From Zea mays (lineage: Eukaryota > Streptophyta > Magnoliopsida > Poales > Poaceae), in contig NC_050104.1 in NCBI RefSeq assembly GCF_902167145.1, positions 107,891,849 to 107,955,848 on the forward strand: DNA of 64,000 bases, read 5' to 3'. Shown one piece after another: positions 55,815 through 64,000 of the stretch (positions are counted from its first letter, which is position 1; the number at the start of each line of letters is the position of its first letter). The position numbers and the translations under genes are program-made. Under the pieces are notes generated by a model. The model saw only the letters and a program-made list of their open reading frames with translations. It was not told where the DNA came from and did not search any database.

Positions 55815-58712
55815 ATGGCTAGAGTGCGTTCTACCGCTAGGGTTGAGCGTGAGGGAGGCGAAGCTGAAGGATCGGAGACCGTTCCCATCTCCGAAGCGAT
55901 GCAACGATCTGGACTGGTAATCTCGGAAGAAATCCCCACTGCTGAAACAGAACAGGCAACTGCCGAAGCGGAAGGAGACATTGAGGAAACTGATTCCGAA
56001 GATGATTATCATATTGCCATGCCAAGTAAGCCCAGCCACTTGGACTTCGGAAAGTCGACTGTCTCTAAGGCTGATCTCTCCAAGATGGTGAAGTCGGGTT
56101 ATTTCAGTGAGAGTCAGAAGAAGCTACTTCGCTTCGGTGGGGAAGAAACTACCCCGAAGCCGGAGAAGGATGAAATAGTCATTTTCAAGAGCTTTCTAAA
56201 GGCTGGGTTGAGATTCCCCCTCCATGGGATTATTGCAGATGTATTGAAGAAGTTTGGGATCTACTTTCATCAGTTGACTCCTAACGCTGTCGTTAGGCTT
56301 AGTGTTTATATCTGGGCCCTCCGAAGCCAAGCGGTGGCGCCGTTTGCCGACAGCTTTTGTCGAGTTCATGAGCTGCACTACCAGACAAAGGCTAGAAAAG
56401 ATGGATTGCATGATAACTTTGGTTGCTATAATTTTGCTTATCGGAAAACCACAAAGTTTCCTGTAATCAGCTACCGAAGCAAATGGCCGGCAGGCTGGAA
56501 GTCGGAATGGTTTTATGTGAAAGTTGACGAAGACAAAGAGAAGCTGGTACAAAGCCCTCTTGAATTGATCTTCGGAGAAACAAGACCGCGATGCCAAATG
56601 TCATTAGAAGGTCCCACTTGGGCTGCACTGGCTGAGTTTAAAATTATTTCAGAGCATATCGGCACAAGAGACCTGGTTCAAGAGTTCTTGGCCTTCAGGG
56701 TTTTTCCTACTTTAAAAGAATGGGAAATGCCGAAGCTAGAGGGGTAGAAGAAAGAAGGGGAACTTGTGCGGTTACCTTACTATTACAAGTTTAAGAAATA
56801 CTTTAAAACTCCTTGCCAAGAGTGGCTGGACACAATTGAAATAATGTGCAATGAAATACTCGATAATTACTCCAAAAAAGAAGATCAGTTGATGACTGCG
56901 GCCTTCGGTACCCGTCCGAAGCGAAGACTGAATCGAGTACTGGACGCCTTGGGTTTTGAATACCCTGACTACGAACAACTGAATAAAGGTGTCGAAGGCT
57001 GGAAAAGGAAAAGGGTAGCCGAAGCTTTAAATAAAGATGAGAAAGAACTACCAAAAGAGAAGAATATTCCAAAGAAGAGAAAAGTATTATCTCCGAAGCG
57101 AAAAGTATCCAACGAAGAAGAGACTCCCGCATCACGCTCTGCCACTGACGTGGAAGAGATTTTGAAGGTAATGACTGAATCCCTGCCTGTGAAGCTAAGT
57201 CCATTAGGGCCTCAACTGACGAAGTTTTTTCAGAAGGAAAAGGAGCCCGAAAAAACGAAGAAAACAACTAAAACAAAGAGACAAAGGACCGTCGCAGTGA
57301 CAGAAGTCATTGACAAGACACCACCGAGAGCCTCAGCTCGGGAGATACCAGCGGCTGAGGAAATAACAAATATTGAAGTCGCACCTTCGGAGATCGCGGC
57401 TACCGAAGCTACCTCAACCGAAGATTTGAACTTGGAAACCACAATCGAACATATCGACAAAATACTGCTAAACATGGCCACAGAAGAAGCTACGACTGCC
57501 GCCGAGGAGACCATGGTCGCCGTGTCTGGGAAAGAAAAGGAAATCGCTGACGAAACCTCAAAGGACGAAGCCTTCATGTTTCAAAATTTAGTTGGACAAG
57601 ATCTGTCAAAAATCGAAATAGAAGAGCTTAAAGATTATGCCAAATCTTGCGGATATAAACCAGGAGCACTCCTCTTCGGGGGTATTGACGATGAAAAATT
57701 AGACTGTATCCGGGATCAAACTGGAGCTAAGATTATCGGTACTCTATCAAAGAGTATCGGTTTTCCGAAGCTGGAAACGGATATTAGTCGCTACCGACGA
57801 CAACATATCGTTGGTAGTTTATTTTATTCCAATTTCAAGGTGAACTACTTTTCCCTTGACTTTTATTGTTTTTAATAATGAAGACATTTCTAACGAAGGT
57901 TGTTTATGTGCAGAGTATGCTGTTGAGTAAGGCTTTGAAGATGCAGCATGATCTGGAAGACAAAAAACACGAGGTTATAATTGAAAATTTAGAGAGCAAA
58001 ATAAAAGAGCAATCAGCTACTATTGAAAAGAAGAACTTCGAGCTTCAGGCAACTGAAGGCTTATTGGCAGAAGCCGAGGCTAAAATAACAGAATTGAATA
58101 CGAAGCTTCTCTGCCAATCTGAACAGTTTGAACAAGAAAAGCAAGAACTTAATGCGAAACTTGAAGCCGAAGTCCAACAAAATTCAGATTTGAAAAAATT
58201 ATTGGCAAGCCTTCAAGACAAATGTTTGGAGTTTAGCAATAAATGTATTCAACGACTGAGAAAAATCTTCCACTCAGTTGGGGCTAGCAGTGGGAAGTTC
58301 ACCCCGTCAACTGAAGATTTACCAAAGACCTTCGAACATATCGAGGGTGAAATTGATGAACTTGACGAAGTTATAGCCGGGCACGGTGACTTCAGTGCTT
58401 GGGTAGCTTCTCGGGGCACTGCTGCAGCTTTTCTGAAAGCTAGCTGCGACCATGGAAAAATTGTTAATAGGCCCAATTTCACTCTATCACCATCAATTTT
58501 AGATGATATTCCTGACCTCGCCCGAAGCATTTCTAATAGATTTGTAAAGATGATATGGACAAAAGGCGGGCGAGAAAAAGCTGGAGACGAAGCTCGGAGT
58601 CATCTTGAACCAGTAAGAAATCATACCTTGTGCTTACCTTTTCCTTCGAACTTGGTTTTGACTCACAACAACTTAATTCATGTAGGATGACAAAGCCGAG
58701 ACCGATGCTTAA
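55815..58712 (+). CDS. Element D antisense gene: three exons, putative gypsy-type transposon domain + coiled coil
   Basis: Plus strand, opposite to D's own pol. ATG 55815 (MARVRSTARVERE). Exons 55815-57839, 57914-58612 and 58686-58712. Donors aag|gtgaac and cca|gtaaga, acceptors gtgcag|agt and catgtag|gat; all phase 0. The spliced frame is about 916 residues and ends DDKAETDA. One TAG (56745-56747) interrupts it in frame. The N-terminal third carries the domain also in A and B: HQLTPNAVVR, then GWKSEWFYV. The middle is Lys/Glu-rich with PKKRKVLSPKRK (a classical NLS-like sequence). Exon 2 is a long Glu/Lys/Leu coiled coil followed by a conserved-looking globular tail (FSAWVASRGTAAAFLK). The function is unknown. 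Confidence 0.75.
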
Positions 58713-59669
58713 AGAGTATGACGCCGAAGCTGGGGCCCCATGAAGATCAGTAGGAGTAGACTATAGAAAAACTCAAGAAACCTTTTGAAATAACTTTTGT
58801 AAATATGGCTTAAACAGTTCTTCATGAATTTTGTTCATACCTTGTAATATGCTCTTACCCTTCTATTAATGTATGAGGTGCTTTGATGTGGACGAAATTA
58901 CCTTTTTGAGCCGAAGGCGAAAAAAACACCTTCCCTTCTTTTCGTACACAGCGAAGCATAAAAAACAGCTTTTCCTTTTTGCCGAAGCTCTTCTTTTCGT
59001 ACACGACGAAGTACAAAAGAATTTTTTTTTCTTTTTGCCGAAGCAACCACTTATGCTATGATGGTTATCCTACATATGCCTGGATGAATGTTTATGAATG
59101 CAAATGTTATGATGTAATGTGGTGTGCAAATGAATGTCCAAACACATATCCGAAGCCATAATCACAACCGTTATTTCCTTAGAAATAATCACATATCAGC
59201 GCTGACTTTTCGCTGTAAGCCTCCCTTAGGAGCTTCTTCGCCTTTTACTTCAGCGGAATCAGCGTTGACTTTTCGCTATAAGCCTCCCTTAGGAGCTTCT
59301 TCGCCTTTTACTTCAGCGGAATCAGCGTTGACTTTTCGCTGTAAGCTCTGCATTCCCTTTGGAACGACTTTTGAGCAGAAAACTTACACTGCGCCCCCTT
59401 TGGAGCGACTTCTTTAGTAGCTTCGTCGTGCTCCGTATCCCCTTAGGGACGGCTTTCGAGCTTCTTCCCTGTTTCTTTTTTTTTCTTTTCGGCACTCGAT
59501 GGTGCGTTCTCAGTTTTTACATTTACATCTCTGGGGGATTTTGCTCTTATAGAGCTGAAATAAAAAAAGAAATTACATGTGATGGCCCCATTAAAAACCT
59601 TTCTCCCCCTTCAGAAAGGAAAAGGGTGCCCTGAAAGAAAAAATAAAAAATATAAAAAATTACATCAAG
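58713..59669. repeat. Non-coding region between antisense gene and integrase of element D, with a 63-bp repeat
   Basis: Convergent 3' ends of the antisense gene and pol. Contains about 2.3 copies of a 63-bp unit (tcagcgttgacttttcgct marker at 59196, 59259 and 59322) and short repeats of ttttcgtacac-gcgaagca at 58930-59030. The small frames here are repeat-derived. I see no gene. Confidence 0.75.
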
Positions 59670-61259
59670 TTATACATAATATCGCCGAAGCTCATCCGCA
59701 TTCCAAGATCTAGGAATGTCGTTGCCGTCCATATCCTTCAATCTGTATGAACCGGGTCTTGACGAAGATACTACCAAAAAAGGTCCCTCCCATTTCAACT
59801 GCAACTTGCCCACTGTATCTGGGTTAGCCACTCTCCGAAGCACCAAATGTCCTGGCTCAATATTCTTTAGCCGAACCTTTCTATCACGCCATTTGATTGT
59901 TTCGGCTTGATATTTATTGATGTTCTCCATAGCTTGAAGCCTGATCCCTTCTATAACATCTTTTTCCACAGAATGATCAGCTTCAGAATCTGATTCTGCC
60001 GAAGCTACTACTCTTATTGATCCAGTTTTAGCTTCCTCCGGAGTTATTGCTTCGTCACCAAACAATAATTTGAATGGAGTAAAGCCTGTTGACCTTGATG
60101 TTGTTGTGTTGTGGCTCCATACCACTTTGATTAATTGATCTGGCCACTTTCCCCTGGGTTGATTGAAGATTAACTTCATTATTCCTGTCATTATGATACC
60201 ATTGGCCCTTTCAACAAGTCCATTTGACTCCGGATGCCTGACTGATGCAAAATGGATCTTCGTGCTAATTTGATCACATAATTCTCTGAAAGCTTCGGAG
60301 TCGAACTGTGTTCCATTATCTACAGTGATGTCCTTTGGTACTCCGAAACGACAAACAATATTCTGCCAGAAAAACTTTTGAATGGTGGCCGAAGTTATTG
60401 TGGCTAAAGGCTTTGCCTCAATCCATTTAGAAAAATATTCCACAGCCACTACAACATATCTTAAGTTTCCTTGGGCCGGAGGTAACGGACCTAACAAGTC
60501 AAGGCCCCACCTTTGCAATGGCCAGATGGGTTGTATCAGCTGAGTTAGAGACGAAGGTTGTTTTTGATCTCTTGCACATTTCTGACAACCTTCGCACTTT
60601 TGAACTAATTCTGCTGCATCCGAAGCTGCCTTCGGCCAATAAAACCCTTGACGGAAAACTTTTCCAAGTAACGGCCTAGATCCAATGTGAGATCCACACA
60701 GGCCTGCATGTATTTCTTTCATTAATTCTATGCCTTCGGCTTTAGATAAACACTTGAGTAATGGAGCACAAACTCCATGCTTGTACAACTCCCCTTCTAT
60801 CATGACATATGGACGAGCTCTTGCCTCTATCCTCCTATTATAAGTTTCGTCATCTGAAAGGAAGTTACCCTGAAGGTAAGAGATGATCTCAATTCTCCAG
60901 TCTTCACTATAAGCAGGAGATATATTGAGGACTGCTCTTTCAAGAAGTTCCACTGAAGGTGCTTTTATTGTTTCGAAAAACACATCCGAAGGTAAGGGCA
61001 GCCCCTGTGCTGCTGACTTAGCTAGCAAATCAGCATGCTCATTTTGTCCGCGAGGGATATTTTTGACAGAAAATCCTTCGAAGGAAGCTTCAATCCTTCG
61101 GACCGTGTCTAGGTATTTTTCAAGCTTCGGATCTTTAGCCTTACAACTCTTGTCGATATGACCCGAAACAACCTGGGAATCAGTTTTAAGAATGGTCCTT
61201 CTGATTCCCATTGCTTTTAACTTCCGAAGGCCCAAAAGCAGGGCTTCGCACTCAGCGGT
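59670..61259 (-). CDS. pol: Element D pol fragment: archaeal-type RNase H and integrase
   Basis: Minus strand, open to the stop at 59670. It begins inside the second RNase H at the rearrangement point (TAECEALLLGLRKLKAM; LKTDSQVVSGHID; PRGQNEHADLLAKS). The integrase is complete: H-H-C-C finger (IHAGLCGSHIGSRPLLG...CEGCQKCARDQ), D in AVEYFSKWIEAK, D in TVDNGTQFDSEAF and E in ESNGLVERANG. The end is SWNADELRRYYV, the counterpart of the RRFYP end in A-C. No start codon or upstream pol exists, so it would not be expressed as in a normal Gag-Pol. Confidence 0.9.
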   Translation of the reverse strand, partial: TAECEALLLGLRKLKAMGIRRTILKTDSQVVSGHIDKSCKAKDPKLEKYLDTVRRIEASFEGFSVKNIPRGQNEHADLLAKSAAQGLPLPSDVFFETIKAPSVELLERAVLNISPAYSEDWRIEIISYLQGNFLSDDETYNRRIEARARPYVMIEGELYKHGVCAPLLKCLSKAEGIELMKEIHAGLCGSHIGSRPLLGKVFRQGFYWPKAASDAAELVQKCEGCQKCARDQKQPSSLTQLIQPIWPLQRWGLDLLGPLPPAQGNLRYVVVAVEYFSKWIEAKPLATITSATIQKFFWQNIVCRFGVPKDITVDNGTQFDSEAFRELCDQISTKIHFASVRHPESNGLVERANGIIMTGIMKLIFNQPRGKWPDQLIKVVWSHNTTTSRSTGFTPFKLLFGDEAITPEEAKTGSIRVVASAESDSEADHSVEKDVIEGIRLQAMENINKYQAETIKWRDRKVRLKNIEPGHLVLRRVANPDTVGKLQLKWEGPFLVVSSSRPGSYRLKDMDGNDIPRSWNADELRRYYV

Positions 61260-61479
61260 AAGTGCAGCACTTGTCCAGGAGAAGCTTGATGGCCAAGTCA
61301 AGAAGCAGGTCCCAGTATATTTTGTATCTGAGGTTCTTAGTTTATCGAAGAAAAACTATACAGAATTGGAGAAGGTGTTATATGCTGTTTTGATGGCATC
61401 CAGGAAGCTTCGGCATTACTTTCAAGCATACAATATTGTTGTTCCTTCTTCGCAACCGTTGAAGGATATTATGAGAAAA
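61260..61479 (+). pseudogene. pol: Inverted fragment of element D RNase H
   Basis: Plus-strand translation gives VSAALVQEKLDGQ, PVYFVSEVLSLSKKNYTE and KLRHYFQAYNIVVPSSQPL, the Ty3-type RNase H that should lie upstream of 61259 on the minus strand. It has been inverted and joined back-to-back to the second RNase H. The right edge abuts the right LTR with no leader or PBS. The junction lies at about 61255-61265. Confidence 0.88.
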
Positions 61480-62075
61480 TGTTGGGGACTTGTTCTCAAA
61501 TGCTATGAATTAAGAACAAGGCAACATAAAATGTTAAATGTTAATGCCCTTCGTCCAACGAAGCATTATTCCCTTAAGGATTAATGAGCCTTGGACGAAG
61601 GTTAAAGACAATATGATTACGAAGGTTAAATCTTCGTAATTGAATCCCAATAAATTGAATAAAATAATATAAAATACGAAGCGTCAAAGGTGAATAAATT
61701 ATAAACGAACAACATTACTTTCATATTATGTCGATTTAATATATTTAAGCATCGGGTACAATTATACCTTTGCCTTGATAAAAGATTGATTCCCGAATGG
61801 TGCGATCACTATTACAGGAATGCGTGAACAGTAAAGGAATACTGTTCACTATTTATAGACACGGGACACAGCCTGTGAGGAATTACAATTATGCCCCTCA
61901 TAAGGGATTACAACAGCGACTCAAACATTTATGGACTAAAAGGTCATTCTACTTTTATGTCGGTTTGTAATTCCGAAGATTCATGAAAAGGAACCTTCGG
62001 TCATCTCATGCGGACAGCTTCAGCCGAAGCTGTTTCTTCCTACAAGACCTTCGGCGACGAAGCATAGTCCCAACA
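61480..62075 (-). repeat. Element D 5' LTR (right copy, 596 bp)
   Basis: Partner of 54768-55363 (three substitutions). In a normal element the PBS would adjoin its left edge, but here the sequence is the inverted RNase H fragment. Confidence 0.95.
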
Positions 62076-62579
62076 TGATTATTTATTAATTTTGTTCTAT
62101 TAATTATTATGGTTTGGTATTTACTTACATCTAGTAATTGCTAATAAAATTTTGACCAACTCTAAAAGCAATGCTCAGCTTTAACCATTCTCTTTGAAAA
62201 GCCTTACACTTAATGAGCTCCCACCTTTGGAGAGTTCATGCACATTATTCCCACAACTTGTTGAGCGATGAACATGTGTGAGCTCCCCTTGCTGTCTGAC
62301 ACCCCCCACAGGAGAAGAACAAGTGGTTCAAGAGGAGCCACACAACGAGGAGTTCGATTCGATCTAGGTGGCGTCTCCTAGTTGACTTTCTGGCGCCAAG
62401 GATGGATTTTAGTTTGATCTATATTTATATTTTATTTTGTAAGACTTCCGCTATGTATAAATACTTTGATTATATTGTGACATTTATCTCTATACACTCT
62501 GTTATTATATATGTTGTCTTATTTAGCGCATGTATGAGATGCATCCGACTTTGTCCCTTAAATCCGGGTGTGACAGAAG

Positions 62580-62591
62580 TGGTATCAGAGG
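62580..62591 (+). other. Element E primer-binding site (tRNA-iMet)
   Basis: TGGTATCAGAGG starts four bases after the LTR end. It matches the plant initiator tRNA-Met 3' end complement (TGGTATCAGAGC) at 11 of 12 bases. It confirms the LTR end at 62575 and the plus orientation. Confidence 0.85.
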
Positions 62592-64000
62592 AATGTTGAT
62601 TGTAGGACGAAACCTAGATGGAACTGGACAACCAATACTTACTTACCTTTGTTACTCTGATTCTTTTCTAAACTTATCTTAATCCTTTCTCATCTATTTC
62701 CGCTTTACTCTGATTATTCTTACCTTTTCTTTCTAAAGACAAATGTGGATTTCACACTTTGAAATCCTGTGCCTTTAGGAATAGGAGACCTACTCTTAGG
62801 AACAAAAACAAAACTATTTTTACAGGTAACTAAATGCTTGAGTGTTTGTTCTTATGATATTTGTCTGATTTGGATCTTTGATTGAGTGTGATGAGTTGTG
62901 GAGTAATGTCCACAATTGCATCTGCATATACATATAGGTGTAAAAATGTTTATAAGATAACTCTACAAATTAGATTATTCCCCATTAAAATATACCTAGC
63001 TCTATAGATCCATATTATCTTAAAAGATTCTTCCTTATCTTAATAGATCCATCTTATCTCAAAAAGATTCTATCCTATCCCAATGGATCCAACTAATCTT
63101 AAAAGATTCTATCTTATTCTTGGAGACTCATCTTGTCCTAATAAGCATACTTATCCCCACCACTTTGCTTATCTCATAATAGTGTAACAAACATGATCTA
63201 TTCCAAAATATTAACTAGAACTTATCTAGTCTAAGCTGATTACACCAATTTAATTCTGATCCCATCTAATCAGATCAGATCTAATCTAATGGACAAACAT
63301 GTTAGATAATACTGGTAAAATAAGATTGGATCCTACTCTTATAAATACGTTTTAACCTAAATTGGAGTCTTAGTCCAACCTGGCCTTATGCAACTACCTC
63401 AACCATTCGATGGCGGCATAACTCCTCTATTTAATTTAAACAAAAATTCTGATCTACCTACCCATATAATCCATCCCATCTCAAAAGATTCTAATATATA
63501 TTGATGATATATATAATCTACCCTTGTAGATCTATCTAACTTAAACTAGTCTAATCTAGTTATATCCAATCTAATATGGACCCTACTAATCTGACATGAT
63601 CTAATCTAAAGGAAGTTACTTAGACAAGTCAGTTAATACCGGTAACCTAGATTAGACCATATTTCGATAAATGGGATTTTAAAACATAAAATTGGTCTCT
63701 TAAACCAACTCTGTTTAACCTACCTACCCCATGTACCTGCAATTATTATCCCAACTCGGTTAATGGCATCGAACACCACAACTGATGGTCCCTAAATTAG
63801 ACTCGAGAAGAAGGTTAACTTCGACAAGGAAGGATATTGGTAGAAACAGATCTTCAGATGAATCAAGATCCACTACCCAGAATAAAAAATATCTCTCCTA
63901 CCAAACTTTCTTCTGCCCCCAAATCTTCTCTACACTCACCTAATGGCCAAAATCTGATGTACCCTTGATTTCTATGCCACACTTGTTAATGACATGAAAA
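62592..64000 (+). other. Element E untranslated leader
   Basis: AT-rich sequence with many short repeats of gatctaatcta and aaaagattctatctta and no frame longer than about 60 codons. This is expected 5' leader; gag should start beyond the window. Confidence 0.55.

Larger units (their letters stand above)
54768..62075 (-). mobile_element. Element D: rearranged Tat-lineage element, reverse orientation, in LTR of E
   Basis: 7,308 bp between two 596-bp LTRs differing at three positions. The flanks are ggatt (54763-54767) and tgatt (62076-62080), a 5-bp duplication with one mismatch. The polypurine tract lies beside the left LTR, so D reads leftwards. Internally it has a plus-strand antisense gene, a minus-strand archaeal-type RNase H and integrase, then an inverted fragment of the upstream RNase H directly abutting the right LTR. 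gag, protease, RT core, leader and PBS are absent. It must depend on other elements for mobility. Confidence 0.9.
47771..62575 (+). repeat. Element E 5' LTR, split in three by the hAT and element D
   Basis: Segments 47771-48889, 52908-54767 and 62076-62575. The first is AT-rich with a GC-rich end (48640-48889). The middle runs from GC-rich, promoter-like sequence into AT-rich DNA. The last ends aatccgggtgtgaca next to the PBS. None of the three contains a believable gene. Short open frames at 48447-48815 (-), 53517-53954 (-) and 62402-62599 (+) have no recognisable features. Confidence 0.68.
47771..64000 (+). mobile_element. Element E: 5' part of a second chromovirus-like (Tekay/Del-type) element
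   Basis: A long LTR starts TGTAAGGCCCAAAATC at 47771 and ends GGGTGTGACA at 62575. A tRNA-iMet primer-binding site and AT-rich leader follow to the window end. The LTR is interrupted by a hAT transposon and by element D; removing both with one TSD copy each gives about 3,474 bp. The TGTAAYRYCC start, long LTR and iMet PBS fit the Tekay/Del group, but pol is off the right edge, so the assignment is inferential. Confidence 0.7.

Noticed and set aside
61192..61584. A single 130-codon plus-strand gene near the right LTR of D
   Set aside because: It is a composite of antisense RNase H, the inverted RNase H fragment and LTR sequence across two junctions.
62402..62599. 65-codon hydrophobic frame crossing the E LTR end and PBS
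   Set aside because: It spans the LTR/PBS boundary and has no features; a chance frame in AT-rich DNA.
1..64000. Host protein genes, tRNA or rRNA genes
   Set aside because: All strong frames are transposon proteins. I saw no tRNA or rRNA gene; the tRNA-like matches are primer-binding sites of 12-18 bases.

Overview
This is plant nuclear DNA from a grass, and almost all of it is transposable elements nested inside one another. I find no convincing host gene. The GC-rich element C (15391-29606) has LTR ends, a 57-bp LTR repeat and an internal layout that I recognise from memory as the maize Huck family, so Zea mays or a close Andropogoneae relative is the likely source. This assignment is from recall, not from a search.

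Layout. (1) 1-6012: the 3' part of a Tekay/Del-type chromovirus ('T'), with protease-RT-RNase H, integrase and chromodomain, then a 2.8-kb 3' LTR. It sits inside the gag of element A. (2) 6013-47225: element A, a decayed Tat-lineage Ty3/gypsy element whose 5' end is left of the window. Its gag stops at 6951, resumes at 35368, and its 3' LTR ends at 47225. (3) 6952-35362: element B, a complete Tat-lineage element inserted into A (TSD GGAGA, two 633-bp LTRs). (4) 15391-29606: element C, a complete Huck-like element inserted into B in reverse orientation (TSD TAAAG, two 1796-bp LTRs). (5) 47226-47770: about 545 bp that I cannot assign to any element. (6) 47771-64000: element E, a second chromovirus-like element whose 5' LTR (about 3.47 kb without insertions) is split by a 4.0-kb hAT transposon (48890-52899) and by element D (54768-62075). 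D is a rearranged Tat-lineage element with 596-bp LTRs. E continues with a tRNA-iMet primer-binding site and an untranslated leader to the window end.

Gene organisation. B and C keep gag-protease-RT-RNase H-integrase almost intact, and A keeps a damaged version. In A, B and C the protease and RT regions are in one frame but separated by the same in-frame amber codon (AAA TAG GAA). RT-RNase H regions carry the dual RNase H typical of the Tat lineage. Between pol and the 3' LTR, A, B and D each carry a long gene on the opposite strand. Each has canonical GT-AG introns whose phases match across every junction, an N-terminal 'putative gypsy-type transposon' domain and a coiled-coil C-terminal half. 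B has a second, short acidic antisense ORF with its own TATA box. C landed exactly inside a 76-bp intron of B's long antisense gene.

Insertion order from nesting: A first, then B and T into A, then C into B; E first, then the hAT and D into E. LTR divergence counted by eye is 9/633 for B, about 24/1796 for C and 3/596 for D, so all are recent.
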